A DNA stretch of 64,000 bases from positions 17,610,348 to 17,674,347 of the forward strand of contig CAIIXF020000006.1 of NCBI GenBank assembly GCA_903813345.2, written 5' to 3'. The notes beneath the pieces are model-generated. The model was not told the origin of the DNA and searched no databases. It worked only from the letters and a program-made list of their open reading frames with translations. Shown piece after piece: positions 49,690-62,031 of this stretch. This DNA comes from Owenia fusiformis. Its lineage: Eukaryota; Annelida; Polychaeta; Sabellida; Oweniidae. Every line of letters starts with the position of its first letter. Positions within the stretch are counted from its first letter, which is position 1. The translations under genes and the position numbers were made by a program.

Positions 49690-50136
49690 AGTCTACATGT
49701 TGAAGTCACTTGTCGTTTTCCTGGTCTATAGGCCTACAAGCTTGTCCTCTTTTTTTACAATGCGCAAGAAGATTTCTTCTTTGTTTGAATTTTGCATGGC
49801 ATGTACAAATGTAATCCCTTCTTTTGCTGTGCACATCTAACTCATGTTGTTTTTTACTTTTTTACAAATCTTGCATTTCTCAGGCATCTTTTGGATGCAG
49901 TTTTCTTCGTGTCGTTTTCTGTTACTGTTATTTGCAAAAACCTTTTCGCAGCTACCGCATTTTATTTTACTTGTAGTTTTATTGTTATCGTGTTTTGCAA
50001 GGTGAGCTAAAAAATTATCCCTTCTTTGAAAATTTCGTCCACATTCTGAACAAAGAATTGTATTATCTTTTGTGTGCATATCGTTATTATGTCTGATGAG
50101 AGCAAAATACTGGCAGAAAAACGTGCAAATATTGTC
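49690..50136 (-). pseudogene. Frameshifted C2H2 zinc-finger gene in the 5.2-kb element
   Basis: The minus strand encodes consecutive fingers. Finger 1 is CTFFCQYFALIRH…H, finger 2 CSECGRNFQRRDNFLAH…H, finger 3 CGSCEKVFANNSNRKRH…C (C2HC type). Finger 4 starts CKICKK and is interrupted near 49855 by a one-base shift in an A-run, so the first frame stops as NNMS. The next frame continues as QHELDVH and then YICTCHAKF…NLLAHCKKR, and ends at a stop near 49690. A possible acceptor (TTGTGGTAG) lies just upstream at about 50137. The ATG-started part of the frame is 49837-50079. Zinc-finger arrays of this type can be DNA-binding regions of mobile-element proteins; that role is inference. Confidence 0.7.
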
Positions 50137-50449
50137 CTACCACAAGACCCATAGCCATTGATATTAGTGGGCATTTTACTGCTTTAAATTGTAAACTTGG
50201 TAACCCAGTAGACTTTTATTTCTTGGGATTAACTCCAGCAAGTAATTTAGAAAACATACGTTTTGTAACACTCATATTAGTGAGTTTTCGCAACTCCCAT
50301 ATAGCACTCCCTTATAACGTATTACTTATGATCGTGTGTATTAAAGTATAGGGCAGTATCTATACGCAAAAACATAAGTTATGCTATAAGTGAGTTGCGA
50401 TCACTCTCTATTTTATTGAGCTATCCGTATTATCGCCGATATTTTAGAG

Positions 50450-50990
50450 TCTCTAGAAGATTATATACCTGGCACACAGTCTGTACCACAGACATTGTCG
50501 AAAATATATACAGAATATCACATCATTTTGAGTGATATCATTTTTATCGCCGAGTTGATATCAAATATCAACACGAGTGAGCGAAGCGAATGAGTGTTGA
50601 TATTTGATATCTACGAAGCGATAAAATGATATCACGAGAAATTATGTGATATTGGGTTTATCCCATGATTACGATCACCTTGTGATATAGTTCGTCATAA
50701 ATACAATTTTTAATCGTTATTTAGCAGCCTTCTAATCAAATTATATACACAATCGTAATTTAATACACCAATGAAACTTAAAGAGAATAAATTAATGGAC
50801 CTTTTTTCTCAAAAGAGAATAAATTATCTGACCTAATTCCCAACAATATTGTGGCGCGAAATGCAAATGTGATATCACACGGATATGCGTGAGATAAACG
50901 ATATCACACGCATATGAGTTTGATAAACGATTTTCTGGAAAATATCACACGAATTTCAATGATATCAGAAATATCAATAGCTGTTATTGT
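50450..50990. repeat. Palindrome-headed repeat rich in GATATCA
   Basis: About 50533-50632 forms a fold-back. 'GATATCATTTTTATCGCC' and 'GATATCAAATATCAACAC' pair with inverse copies around a GAGCGAAGCG centre. It is followed by TTTATCCCATGATTACGATC and later ATATCACACG repeats. The layout resembles 35989 and 56482. Confidence 0.65.
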
Positions 50991-52577
50991 ACAGATAACA
51001 CATTAATCGTGGGATAATAAGATGTATTGTATTATTAAAAACAGTTTGCCAGAAGGTTTGAAAGTACGAATGCATAGCACACATCAAATTAGCATCGCAA
51101 GTGCGACCTCTTCATTGCAAATCACACAGTCTATCTTGAACAGCAAGGCGTTCATATCTTCCAGTTTCAATTTGGAAAACAATGGTATTATTGTTATCGC
51201 ATATTTTGTCTGGTGCATTTGTTCGAAAAAATCAAGGCACATAGTAAATGAAAGAGGATAATATCAGATGATATCGATATTAGTCATGTTGACTTTGCTG
51301 CTATAATACTTTTAACGCCAAGTTATATTTCATACCTCTATGTATCTAATTCAAAATAATATCCATCAAGAACTTAGGTCTTCAATGAGTTTTGATCGAA
51401 TGATACGCTGAAAACTTTTATTGAGAGCTGAACATTCAGCATCAATTGTATTGTGAAATAAAACATTTAAAAAAAACTAGATTTCATATGTTTTCCCATT
51501 GTAATTAGCTTGGTTTGTTCGTTATTTTCTCTTCAGTAACAATTTAATGTAATAAGTCTGTCAACTTGGATTTTATTTGTTCTGAAAGAGAAGTTCAATT
51601 GGTCCGACATTCACTCTGATGATATATTTTTTAGTCTTGGTCGCATTGCTGGTATAGCAGTATCAATGCAATTGTAAAATTCATAATCCATGGCTAGATA
51701 CTAGGTAGCAACCTCAGGTTTCATTTGGTATGGAAATTATGATTTGATATCAAGAATTAAAAAAGTTATAGCATATTTTGAAAAAGTGGCGTTTTTTTCT
51801 TACCTTGTATTACTTCCTAGATCTTCAATAATTACGGTAAAACTAAAAAGGGAAAGAAGAAGACACCGAGCTATGTCTAGCTCAAATAAGCCCCGATTCC
51901 TCTGCCAGCGCCCTGCCGATTGAGTATTTTGTTCAGAAATGAATGCAATTATGAACAAAAATAGAGCAATGACCTGATAGCATAGATGGGCAATATTCTA
52001 ACCATTGGAATTTACAACTGACATGTAACGGTCTATCGGAGACGTTTTAAGAGAAGATTTAAAACTTTAGATTCTTGTAATAATAGATGTAACACACATG
52101 TTTAAAGATTCCTGAATGATGTTCATGCTATTGCCCCGAACCGGTCCGTCTTCTCGCTGCAAGCAGGATGAAATTCTTTGTCACAAAGTTTGGCATTTTT
52201 TATAAAATCAAACGCGCGTCATTGAAACTCACAATATGTAAATAGCATGTCATTTACATCATACCTTGATGGGGAAAAATAGATCTTATATGTTAGAAGT
52301 ACTAAATAAAAGTTATCGTGAAAATGAGACAGTCGTTCTCGAGAGAAAAGAGCATTAATGCGCATTTAGAGAGTTTTGGTCCGTTTAAAAATCTGTAAAA
52401 AATTGGGGTACTTAAAAGCATCGGGAGGAATCATATATTTCAAATTAGACACGAGGAAGTCAATATTGAGCAAGTTATGGCTGTTTAAAATTCAAATAAA
52501 ACCGTTAACCCGTGCCGGTCCAGCTTTTGACCCGTGCCGGTCAATTTTCGTTAGCTGCGTATACCAAGGGTGGATAT

Positions 52578-53243
52578 GTTGATATTTAAACTGAAGTAGC
52601 TTTTAGTGAAGTGTTGATATCATCTGCAAAGTAAATAATCCATTAGGTTTCTTAATTGTAAAGGACAATCTGACAGTAATTTATAATAGATAGCCTGGCA
52701 CACTTATATTGAATAACCCAGTGTAGTTGTTTATGTTCAAAGAATTTAACACTTATCAGTGATGTTAAAGCAATTTATTAAGTATTCCAATATTTTTTTA
52801 TCCTGGAATATTTTTTCCTTGTACATAATAATATAGGATTTTTTCAAAATTCCCATAGATACCATTCGTTGACCAACTGAATTTTTAATGATCCAGATAA
52901 GTCATAAAATCAACAAATTCTGATATGCATCACATCTCCTTTCTTGGAACATTCTATTGGAAGAATGAAGACGTGATAAATACGAGATGGTACCTTAAGT
53001 GGGCATAATACTTGATATGCACCATACTTAGAATTTAAAGTATCGAGTATTCATGCTTTTAATGTATCATCTTTTTTTAAACCAATAAAAATGTAACATG
53101 ATAAGATCAAAATTTGTTTTGCATTAATACCCACCTTTGAGATGTGATGACCCAGGGACTGTTATGTTATATATATTATATGATGATTTACATATCAATG
53201 CCATTATCAAAGATGCAAATCAATTCTACAAAAATATAAAGTG
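52578..53243. other. No gene seen
   Basis: AT-rich sequence to the right of the 5.2-kb element. No exon or repeat structure recognised. Confidence 0.35.
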
Positions 53244-53408
53244 AAACCTGTAAAGTGGAACACCTCTAGAATTGGAACAACTCTCTTTTCAGAATCCCAA
53301 GACCAACTGAGATAATATTAAATAAACCTCTAAAGTAGAACACATCCCAAATAGAACACATTTTAGAAGTACCAAAGATGTTCTACTAAATCAGGTTTTA
53401 CTGTACAG
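53244..53408. mobile_element. MITE with AAACCTG...CAGGTTT ends
   Basis: Left end GTGAAACCTGTAAAGTGGAA and right end CTAAATCAGGTTTTACTGTA, with internal 'TAGAACACAT' and 'GGAACACCTC' words. Same family as 62032-62213. Confidence 0.6.
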
Positions 53409-53896
53409 GTATATGGTAATTAAAAATAGTGTGAAATTTACAATACAAATACATGAACAACTCTTGGGATAAACTCTATTTCCAAAACCTCCAAGATTTC
53501 AATGTGACACAAGCCCTATTTCAAAATTACCTCAGAAGTCTTGGCTGTTTTTAATAGCTGTCACGTATACGTATGTCTGAATGTAGACACTTTAGAAGGT
53601 TTGAAGAGGAAAGTTAAAAACCATTGTAATTGTCATTTACTGGTATTTATAGACTCATTTGTTGATCATTTTCCACATCAGAAATTTTTATGAAAACGAG
53701 GTAATTTATCAAAAGTCAGTTTTTTATACATATGATTTTAAATATAACTGAAACTTTAAATTGTGATAGAAATGAATTCAATGGTTTTTGGGGCATGACA
53801 ACATTTACGCCCTTAAATGATAGCAACAGTTCAAATGCCTTATATTCTTTCTAATGGTTGAATGATTCTAAGTTAAGAATCAGATCTGATCTGTCC

Positions 53897-54158
53897 CACT
53901 GGCATGCCCCCCCCCCCTTTTGTGGACCCAGAAAATTTTTTTAGGGCTCCAAAAATTTTGTTGGGCCTCAATAAATAAGTCTTTTAGGCATAATTTTGGC
54001 CTTTTTTGGACAAATTATCAAAAATGGGCCTTACTTTCATAATTTGGACGCAATTTTAGGTTTCAGGGGCCCTTAATTTTTTTCCGTGCAAGCGCAGACA
54101 TTTTTTTCCTGACTCAAAATTTGGGCGCCCCCTTTGGTAGCTTCTGGATCCGCCAATG
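53897..54158. mobile_element. MITE of the CACTGGCGGATCC family
   Basis: Begins CACTGGCATGCCC and ends GGATCCGCCAATG. TGTCC flanks both sides (53892-53896 and 54159-54163), a clean 5-bp duplication. The interior has a C-run and 'TTTTTTGGACAAATT'-like sequence. Confidence 0.85.
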
Positions 54159-55084
54159 TGTCCTATTACTCTAGGAGCTAGCAAACATTTATAAGACATC
54201 TCGAGTACAAAAGGTTTGAGGCCTGTAATTAGTAGATGGGTTTCTAACATCCCCAAAAAGGCAACTCTTAAGTGACAAATTTGGGGCTACCACCAGGGGG
54301 CGCTTTTTGAAATGCCCCTAAAATTAGTTTTAAATGACATCTCGAGTACATCAATGAAACCTTTGTCAAAATGTTCCTTTGGACCCTCTGAAACATTATG
54401 AGTCCTTAAGAGTAGCCAATTTTGGGGTTTAACCCATTTCTGAGTGAGTTAAAGGTCACCATGGATACAGCCACACACAATCAAAATGCTGTATCAGAGC
54501 CATGTGAAGTTGAATAAATTTGATATTCTGATATATCCATAAAATATGTAAGAAGACCTTTCTAACAAGTCATAATACATCAATATATGACAACTGAATC
54601 CAGAGATATTGAACTTTTTGCATCAATTTTGATCTGAAAATGAACATTTTCAAGTCTCGTCTAATTTGCATTCATAGCTTCAGGCAAAAGGTGACAACTT
54701 AAACAGCTCAAAATAGTATTCCAAGAACATTTCCAAGGTTTGTGTAATATTGTAATACAACTATATAATGCTGAATCACTATTTTGTAATTTAAATATGA
54801 CGTTATAGTGCCCTACCCCTTCAAAATAGAGGAAAGCAGGCACAGTCAATGTAATCATTTTGCAGCATTAAGTTGGAAACATGTAGCACTAGAAAGTGAA
54901 TCAATGCATCCAAAGCATCTTCATATGTTGCTTTACATTGTAATTTATGTCTTACTAGAATATTGGATTCTCCACATTTTATATGTAAGTTGTTGATATA
55001 GTGCCTCTCTTAAAATGAAATCAGTGAAATATTATGTAATCATGCAGTCTAAATATTATAGTTATAACAATGTTTATAAGAAAT

Positions 55085-55805
55085 CCTCACTCTCTGATGT
55101 GTCTATGTTTCTCACTCTCTGATAAGTCCATGTCCCACACGTGTCTAAAAATAACAAGCGATATTCAAAGGAAGTCATGTGACATCCGTTAAATATCAAA
55201 TGATATTCACTAGTCACGACTTTGTTCCATGTAATTTCAAGTTAATGTAGTTGTGGGAGTACATTGTTATGGTTAATCAGACATCAATAGTTTGTTGTTC
55301 CATTAATGTAAGTGAGGAATATATTAGTGAATAATAAAACAAATATTTAATTCTATTTTCAGTGAATACCTGTGACACTTTTACAAGATGATATTCCACT
55401 AGCCCTTAGGGATTTCTGGAATATTATTTGTGAAAGAGGTACAAATATTCACCTCAATAGAATTAAGTATTTGTATTTTACTATTTCACTGTCAGATTCT
55501 CCTTGTACTGGAAATAATAGGTGAAATCAACGGAAGTCCAAGACTAGCATCAAATATCAAATGATATTCACCAGTCACGACTTGGTCCCGTATTATTTCA
55601 ATTTTGTATAGCCCAGGAGCACATTGTTGTGATTGATTAGACATCAGTTATTATTCAAGGAATGTGAGTGAGGAATATAACAGTGAATAGTAAAACAAAT
55701 ATTTAATTCTATTGAGGTGAATAAATGTGGCACTTTCACAAGATGATATTCCATTAGCCCTTCGGGCTTCGTGGAATATCACTTGTGAAAGATATAAAGG
55801 TTATT
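55085..55805. repeat. Direct duplication with GATGATATTCCA palindromic core
   Basis: Two diverged copies (about 55190-55450 and 55550-55805) share CAAATATTTAATTCTATT, ACAAGATGATATTCCA and AGCCCTT.GGG, followed by TGGAATAT.A.TTGTGAAAG, so each core can fold back. The spacer of the large inverted repeat holds both. Confidence 0.6.
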
Positions 55806-55820
55806 TAATGGAATCGAAGG

Positions 55821-55930
55821 TTTTTGATACAGGGTATATCTGAGGGAAATACAATATATCTACCCAAGGGACAGGAGGAACCGAGGGTTGATATAATGTA
55901 TTCACCTAGGGATATACCCTGTATCAAAAA
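55821..55930. mobile_element. Short MITE with TTTTTGATACAGGGTATAT ends
   Basis: A 110-bp element. The left end TTTTTGATACAGGGTATATC is an exact inverse of the right end (GATATACCCTGTATCAAAAA). A related half appears near 48095-48165 (GGATAAACCCTGTATCCAAA). The plus-strand frame at 55824-56018 reads through it and is not a gene. Confidence 0.8.
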
Positions 55931-56391
55931 TGGAGCATTTAAAGGGGCAACAAGGCCTGTAGAGAGAAAATTCGAAATTTGTTACTTTTTTGATCTATCA
56001 GGTCAACATTTGGCTTAACACCTTCTTTGGCATACCTATTTTCTTGTAAAATGTATGGATAAACTATCAATTTCAGCATTAAGAAGTGTAAATTCAATTA
56101 AATGATTCTATAAAGGGAGTCCCACTTATAGATTTTTAAGATCTACTATGTTTCAAGAGGAATATCAGCTGAAATAGATTTCAAATAGTGTTCATCCAGG
56201 GGGTTTCTTTGTAGATAATAAAAATATAAGTAAGTCTTGATGAAATATCCAAACTTAAATATATTTTGACACTGGTTCATGATTGTTGAATTGCACTAAT
56301 TGTTTCACCTTTAAACTGAGATTATGAGGAATAAAAGCAAAGTCCCCTGGCTCAGTATCTACCCCCTGAATTTTTGATGTTGTAGATCAGA

Positions 56392-56420
56392 TGAGCGGGT
56401 GATATATATATCATCCGCTC
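56392..56420. repeat. Perfect short palindrome TGAGCGG(G)TGATATATATA
   Basis: TGAGCGGGTGATATA and TATATCATCCGCTCA pair around an AT-rich centre, a 29-bp cruciform-capable site. Confidence 0.7.
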
Positions 56421-56481
56421 ACATCACATATCAATTATATTCCTGCGTGTTATTTACCTATAACACTACTAAGGGTGGAAT

Positions 56482-57064
56482 AATATAAGTTATTCAATGA
56501 TTCGAGTGAAATACAGAAAATATTCTTCCCGAGAAGGTCGTATTTCACGATGCGCTAGCAGAGTGAAATACAGACGTTCAAGGGAAGAATATTTTCTGTA
56601 TTTGACAAGAAATCATTGAATAACGATTTTATTCCATGATTACCCATATGAAACTCGCCTAAATCAAGTCCGTTGGCTCGGGGCCGGAGAAACAGATCAA
56701 CCTTCTCACCTCAGAGATTTTTAATCGATATTCCTTCAAAATCTTTATGGCCTTGTTGTTTGCTTTTTGTTTGCGTGTTTTATCTTAAAATTATTGATTG
56801 TGGTGATCACAGTATACGTTTCTGATATTTGAATCAGATATTTATAGCAAAATTCAAAGATAAGCATGCGTTGGTGTAAAGTAATCGCCATTGATTTTTT
56901 TCAGTAACAGTCATATCCTGGATGGAAATCTGGGGCGTTGGGATACTGGACCGTATCCCAACGCTGACGTCATTGACACTGGAAAGTGCGTGTAAATACA
57001 GAATATATTTAAGTCACGTGGACCAATCAGATTGCAGGGAATTTCACCATCATGGAATAAAGAC
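56482..57064. mobile_element. Palindrome-headed element
   Basis: AAGTTATTCAATGATTCGAG and 'GAAATACAGAAAATATTCTT' at about 56485-56530 pair with inverse copies at about 56588-56625. TTTTATTCCATGATTACC follows. The right part has GACCAATCAGATTGC and CATCATGGAATAAAG. Same architecture as 35989 and 50450. Confidence 0.65.
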
Positions 57065-57087
57065 AGGTATTCACCTCAATAGAATAG

Positions 57088-57275
57088 ACTAAATGCGAGT
57101 AGAAATTATCTTGACTTACGACATTAAAGATTTAAAATTCAAAAATATCTTTCTTGTGTTGGGCAGATAATATTTTATTTTACTGGACATTTGTATAACT
57201 ATCAGACACATAAGGGTAATATGAAAAGTGAACCACTAAAACTAATGAATATTCAAGTTTACAAGAACTTTGTAA
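57088..57275 (+). repeat. Dispersed repeat, internally deleted copy
   Basis: Starts AATGCGAGTAGAAAT, continues ATCTTGACTTACGACATT and 'TTTCTTGTGTTGGGCAGATA', and ends TTCAAGTTTACAAGAACTTT. Matches 62866-64000 without the 62.88-63.65 kb insertion and without about 130 bp near 63700-63830. Confidence 0.75.
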
Positions 57276-58550
57276 TACCCTGCTATGTTATTTTCCCCAA
57301 ATTACCCACCTAGTGGCGAAACTGGTAACTACCTTCTCACATCTGAGTAATTAAATATTTGTAAAATATTTGACGGAACGAATTGTTGAAGAGGGCCCCT
57401 TAGTTCTCATCATCTTACCATATTGCAGTTCTCATTCCCGGTCCACATTAAGCCACAAAGCATCGGAGAAGAGAAGAACAGAATGCTTTTATTAAGATCG
57501 CACAAGCATACTGGAAACGGCCTTCACTATGTTAAGTTCACATTGATTGAAATACAGATCTCAACATTTAAGGTATATGCCTCAAATGACATGGGACACA
57601 ATTTAAATCTTGTTACTCAGATGAAAAATATTAATAGTTATATAATGTTTATAACATGCCTTTGTCTGGATTGCATGAAACATTAGTATTCTATTATAAT
57701 ACATGTACTATATTGAAAACTTATATATGTTATATAAAATGTGTATGAGTCCTATATTCTAGTAAAAGATAAATTACAATGTCAAACAACATATGAAGAT
57801 GCTTTGGATGCATTGATTCACTTTCTAGTGCTACATGTTTCCAACTTAATGCTGCAAAATGATTACATTGACTATGCCTGCTTTCCTCTATTTTGAAGGG
57901 GTAGGGCACTATAACGTCATATTTAAATTACAAAATAGTGATTCAGCATTATATAGTTGTATTACAATATTACACAAACCTTGGAAATGTTCTTGGAATA
58001 CTATTTTGAGCTGTTTAAGCTGTCACCTTTTGCCTGAAGCTACGAATGCAAATTAGACGAGACTTAAAAATGTTCATTTTTAGATCAAAATTGACGCAAA
58101 AAGTTCAATATCTCTGGATTCAGTTGTCATATATTGATGTATTATGACTTGTTAGAAAGGTCTTCTTACATATTTTATGGATATATCAGAATATCAAATA
58201 TATTCAAGTTCACAAGGCTCTGATACAGCATTTTGATTGTGTGTGGCTGTATCCATGGTGACCTTTAACTCACTCAGAAATGGGTTAAACCCCAAAATTG
58301 GCTACTCTTAAGGACTCATAATGTTTCAGAGGGTCCAAAGGAACATTTTGACAAAGGTTTCATTGATGTACTCGAGATGTCATTTAAAACTGATTTTAGG
58401 GGCATTTCAAAAAGTGCCCCCTGGTGGTAGCCCCAAATTTGTCACTTAAGAGTTGCCTTTTTGGGGATGTTAGACCCACATCTACTAATTACAGGCCTCA
58501 AACCTTTTGTACTCGAGATGTCTTATAAATGTTTGCTAGCTCCTAGAGTA

Positions 58551-61500
58551 TATTGTATATATCTAATTTACACTACTTGGACATACCTTTATCTAGAAAT
58601 CTAAGAATAATACCATGAAATTTATAGTTTGTTACTTTTTTCTATGAATGCGTATCTTTGAATATTATGATGTTCATAAAATATACATATTTATGGATCC
58701 AAGGTCTTAATAAATGCATTCTTTGATAATGCAGTCTGCAGATATCATTGATCATTTTGAGAAGGAAAACACATATTGTATTTGCATTCTCGCTTACCAG
58801 TTTCATACCTTGGTAATCTAAGACTTTGTATTGGTTTGGTTAATTAATTGTAAATAATGTTTGTAACTTTTAACGCCTTGTATAATTGATTTTACTCTTT
58901 ATTTCAAACAATACAAATTGGGCAATCTAAAGATAAATGAAATATTGAAGGAATGTCAGTCAAATTCTGTGGCTCTGAAATGTCTTCAAATTCAATCATA
59001 CTTTACTTATTTTACATGGTACATGAATTTATAAAGCACCAACCATGTTTTCCTAGGAATGCTAAGTGTCTTATAAAGTCGACTTGAAATGTTTTGAGGG
59101 GTTAGAAGCTCATTTTTCGATTTTGTTAATAGAGCTTTAATCTTGTGCCATTGTTGTTTGTCATATTTGTTTGTAAATGTAATATACACTTTTTAAATGC
59201 CATCGGGGCTTATTATTCCTGTATTTCTATTGTTTTTCATGAGGTGATTATACTAACATCATAATGAAAATAGAATTTCATTAATCCAGAGACACATAAA
59301 ACATGTTTATATGTCTCTGATTAATCATGATTTAAGATATGTTTGAGAAATATGCCAACGGATAATTTTAAGGTTGGCAGAGGGTTATGCTTTAGACCCC
59401 CCCTCCCTTTAGTCTAGGTATTTCACTTCTTTCCATGAATTGAGGCATAAATGAAATCCTTTGAATGGTGGATGTTTGGAACCATTTGCTTACATTCTGA
59501 TACTCATAGCATCTCTTTCTGTTGCATCGCAGAAGGATAGAGATGGAGAGGGTGTGGCTTACCACGATGATTTGCTTATGACTTTAGAATGAAAGCTTAC
59601 ATATGAAAGCCTATGGTGTTAATGATGCTAAGTATGAAAATGCTGCTAATGGATCATGCAGACTGAAAAAATAACATGACTCGATCAACAACAAAATAGT
59701 TTTGATTCAAGAAAATAAGAATGAAAAATATTAAAACTGAAATATCTGAAGGAATTTTGAAATATCAAAAAGGAATTCCTAAAATTATGGATTTGACCTC
59801 TAAGGACCTCTTACGTGGTTGAATATTAGCTCAAACCTGTTTGATTATACAATTCTAGGAGAGCTATTTTATGTCAAATATACATGCGTTGCTCATTAAT
59901 TTTGTTGCAATATATTGTTTTGACCATTTTCCAAAGTAACTGTCAATTTGCAATCACTGATCACAGGGCCTGGCTAAATGGAACCACAGGTGATATAATG
60001 ATTAGACGGGCCTAATGCATTTCACTTGTACATTACAAATTCCTGTATAACACAAAGTTGTTCTTTGTATTTTGTCAAAAATAGGTCATTGTTGCAGTGT
60101 TAATAATACTATGTTATTTTCATAAAAAACAACAAAAACATGTTGTTTCCATCAGTTTGTGACATAAGAAATATAAATATGTTATAGATTATAATTTGCT
60201 ATTTCTTTGTCTTTGTCTTTCTTTACATGAAATGTTTTGATTTATTTGGTAGATTTTGTTATATTACATGTTTCATTTATTAACATATTAGGAAAAAACA
60301 AATCATGGCTGGAGGCGTTGAATTCTCAATGTCTATTGCAAGAGGGAGTACTACAGTATCTGATGGACTTTCATTAATAGCCTATGATCATTTTGCCTCA
60401 AAAATGAGAAGATATTGGTTTCATTATTAATATTTGAATTTTAAATAGTATTCAATATTGACTTATGTCCTTGGTATGTTGTTTCAATATTATTGGTTTT
60501 CACACATTTGTATTCAATAAAAGTTATAATTTGAATTGTTCACATTTGTGTTCAATAAAAGTTATAATTTGAATCTTCACAAATCAATGATCCTGAAGAC
60601 TTTCCCCAAATGGCTTGCTCCTTTGGACTTCCTGAGACTCCTTAAGGTGAAGAGCCAGAACCAAAGAGTATTCCAAGGAAAAGGGATTGTACGATGTAAA
60701 TAATTGTATCAAGATTATTTTGCAAAAAACAGAGTGTTCAAGACTGATGACCCTTATCTCCTTCACCGACACATTACACAACACTTTTTTGGAAAATTGA
60801 TTGGAATATTGCAATGGGAAACTAATATTAAGTCATACCTGTATTTTATTTCAAATGTTTCAAAATATTTCAAATATTTCAAAATTTAGTAGTTGTATTA
60901 TGTTTATCATTTCTATTTCTAATTGATAAGCAAAAACAAAACTGAATTACAGGATGAAGTGTTGAATCCATTCAAGAAATGTCTTTCCTAATATTGCTGG
61001 TAAATTTTAGTTGACTTTTGTATAATTTTTTCATGCTATTAAGGTGAATATCTGTGCATCTTTTACAAATACTAATAGTCCACGAAATCTAAAGTCATGT
61101 CATGTGAGTCTGTTTTGACCAATCTTACTAGTGTAGTTTGATAGTGACATAATAATGTTTGGGATTCATATTCGGTATGCATCTTAGGTGACAAATTACA
61201 GCTAAAACATATGAAACAAAGGAATAAATGTTTTATCCTTCAAAATCTCATTGACAGTTTCCACGTCCATGTAGCTTCGAAGTCATCAAAAAAACTTTAT
61301 TGATTCTGAGAAGGATTCTATTTTCAAGAACCCTTCATTGAAGTCATCAAAGCAATTTATGATGACAGCATATTTTGATAATGGGAAGATTTCGATCATT
61401 TTCTTATTGAAATGATCTAAATGTATATTAACTAGAAAAATAACCATTTTTTATGTGGCTGCTACAGTTGAGTTTATGAGACTCTCTTAAGTTATCATCA

Positions 61501-62031
61501 CTTGTTGCCTATTCTTGAAATAACACAGATTTTGTCTATTTTATTTTTTATCTGTCATGAATGTAAAATTGACATTTTTGCTTCATTATTGCGATTTAGA
61601 TTTTAAGCTTATCTGTCTACCTAATTCATTGTTTTTTATTCAGAAAAAATGTTTTCCTCATTTTTGATGTTGAAACATCAATTTTATATTATTTTAGTCC
61701 TGGGACATCTGTTTTTCATGGCTCTGCCTCCCAGCAAGAAATATACTACTAACTGTCATTTTAATGAAATGATGTTATCGTAAAAAATTAACTGCATAAA
61801 CTTTATCTCCTATTTTGAAAATAAAAATCCTAATGGACAAAAATACGCTATGGGAGTTCAGCTAGTGTGATAACAAAGCAGGTTTCATTCAATGAAGTCC
61901 GGGAATGAAATGGGGAATTTATTCAACTCTGACTGCTTTGGAGACATGATTTGAGTATCTGACCCTATTATGGGTTCTACAGCCTATTTTATCCCATGAG
62001 GTTTAATATATGCTCATGGTACAGATAGATA
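58551..62031. other. No gene seen
   Basis: About 3.5 kb of AT-rich sequence. A short duplicated block TTCAATAAAAGTTATAATTT occurs twice near 60512 and 60552. Frames at 59007-59189, 60584-60814 and 60704-60889 have no domain or splice context. Confidence 0.35.

Larger units (their letters stand above)
47365..52572. mobile_element. 5.2-kb DNA element with about 550-bp terminal inverted repeats
   Basis: The arms at 47365-47926 and about 52018-52572 are inverse matches of high identity, both beginning CACCCTTGGTATACGCAGCT at the outer edge. GATAT lies directly outside both ends (47360-47364 and 52573-52577), consistent with a 5-bp target duplication. The interior contains a (TA)n run near 48066-48093, a dispersed repeat at 48565-48725, a frameshifted C2H2 zinc-finger gene at 49690-50136 (minus), and a palindrome-headed repeat at 50450-50990. 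No transposase, integrase or polymerase was recognised, so the copy is probably defective. It lies in intron 1 of the LRR-type gene if that gene continues to the right. Confidence 0.88.
54167..58550. repeat. Large inverted repeat, arms about 840 bp, spacer about 2.7 kb
   Basis: The left arm (54167 to about 55000) and right arm (about 57705 to 58550) are near-identical in inverse orientation. Both begin at the outer edge TACTCTAGGAGCTAGCAAAC, and both carry 'GGGGCTACCACCAGGGGG'-like and 'CATCAATATATGACAACTGA' blocks. The 65-codon frames at 54661-54858 (minus) and 57859-58056 (plus) are the same sequence in the two arms, not independent genes. Only TAT is shared at the outer flanks, so the insertion mechanism is unresolved. 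Confidence 0.88.

Noticed and set aside
54661-58056. A 65-codon frame present twice and nearly identical, suggesting a conserved gene
   Set aside because: The copies are the two arms of one large inverted repeat, so identity reflects DNA duplication rather than protein constraint.
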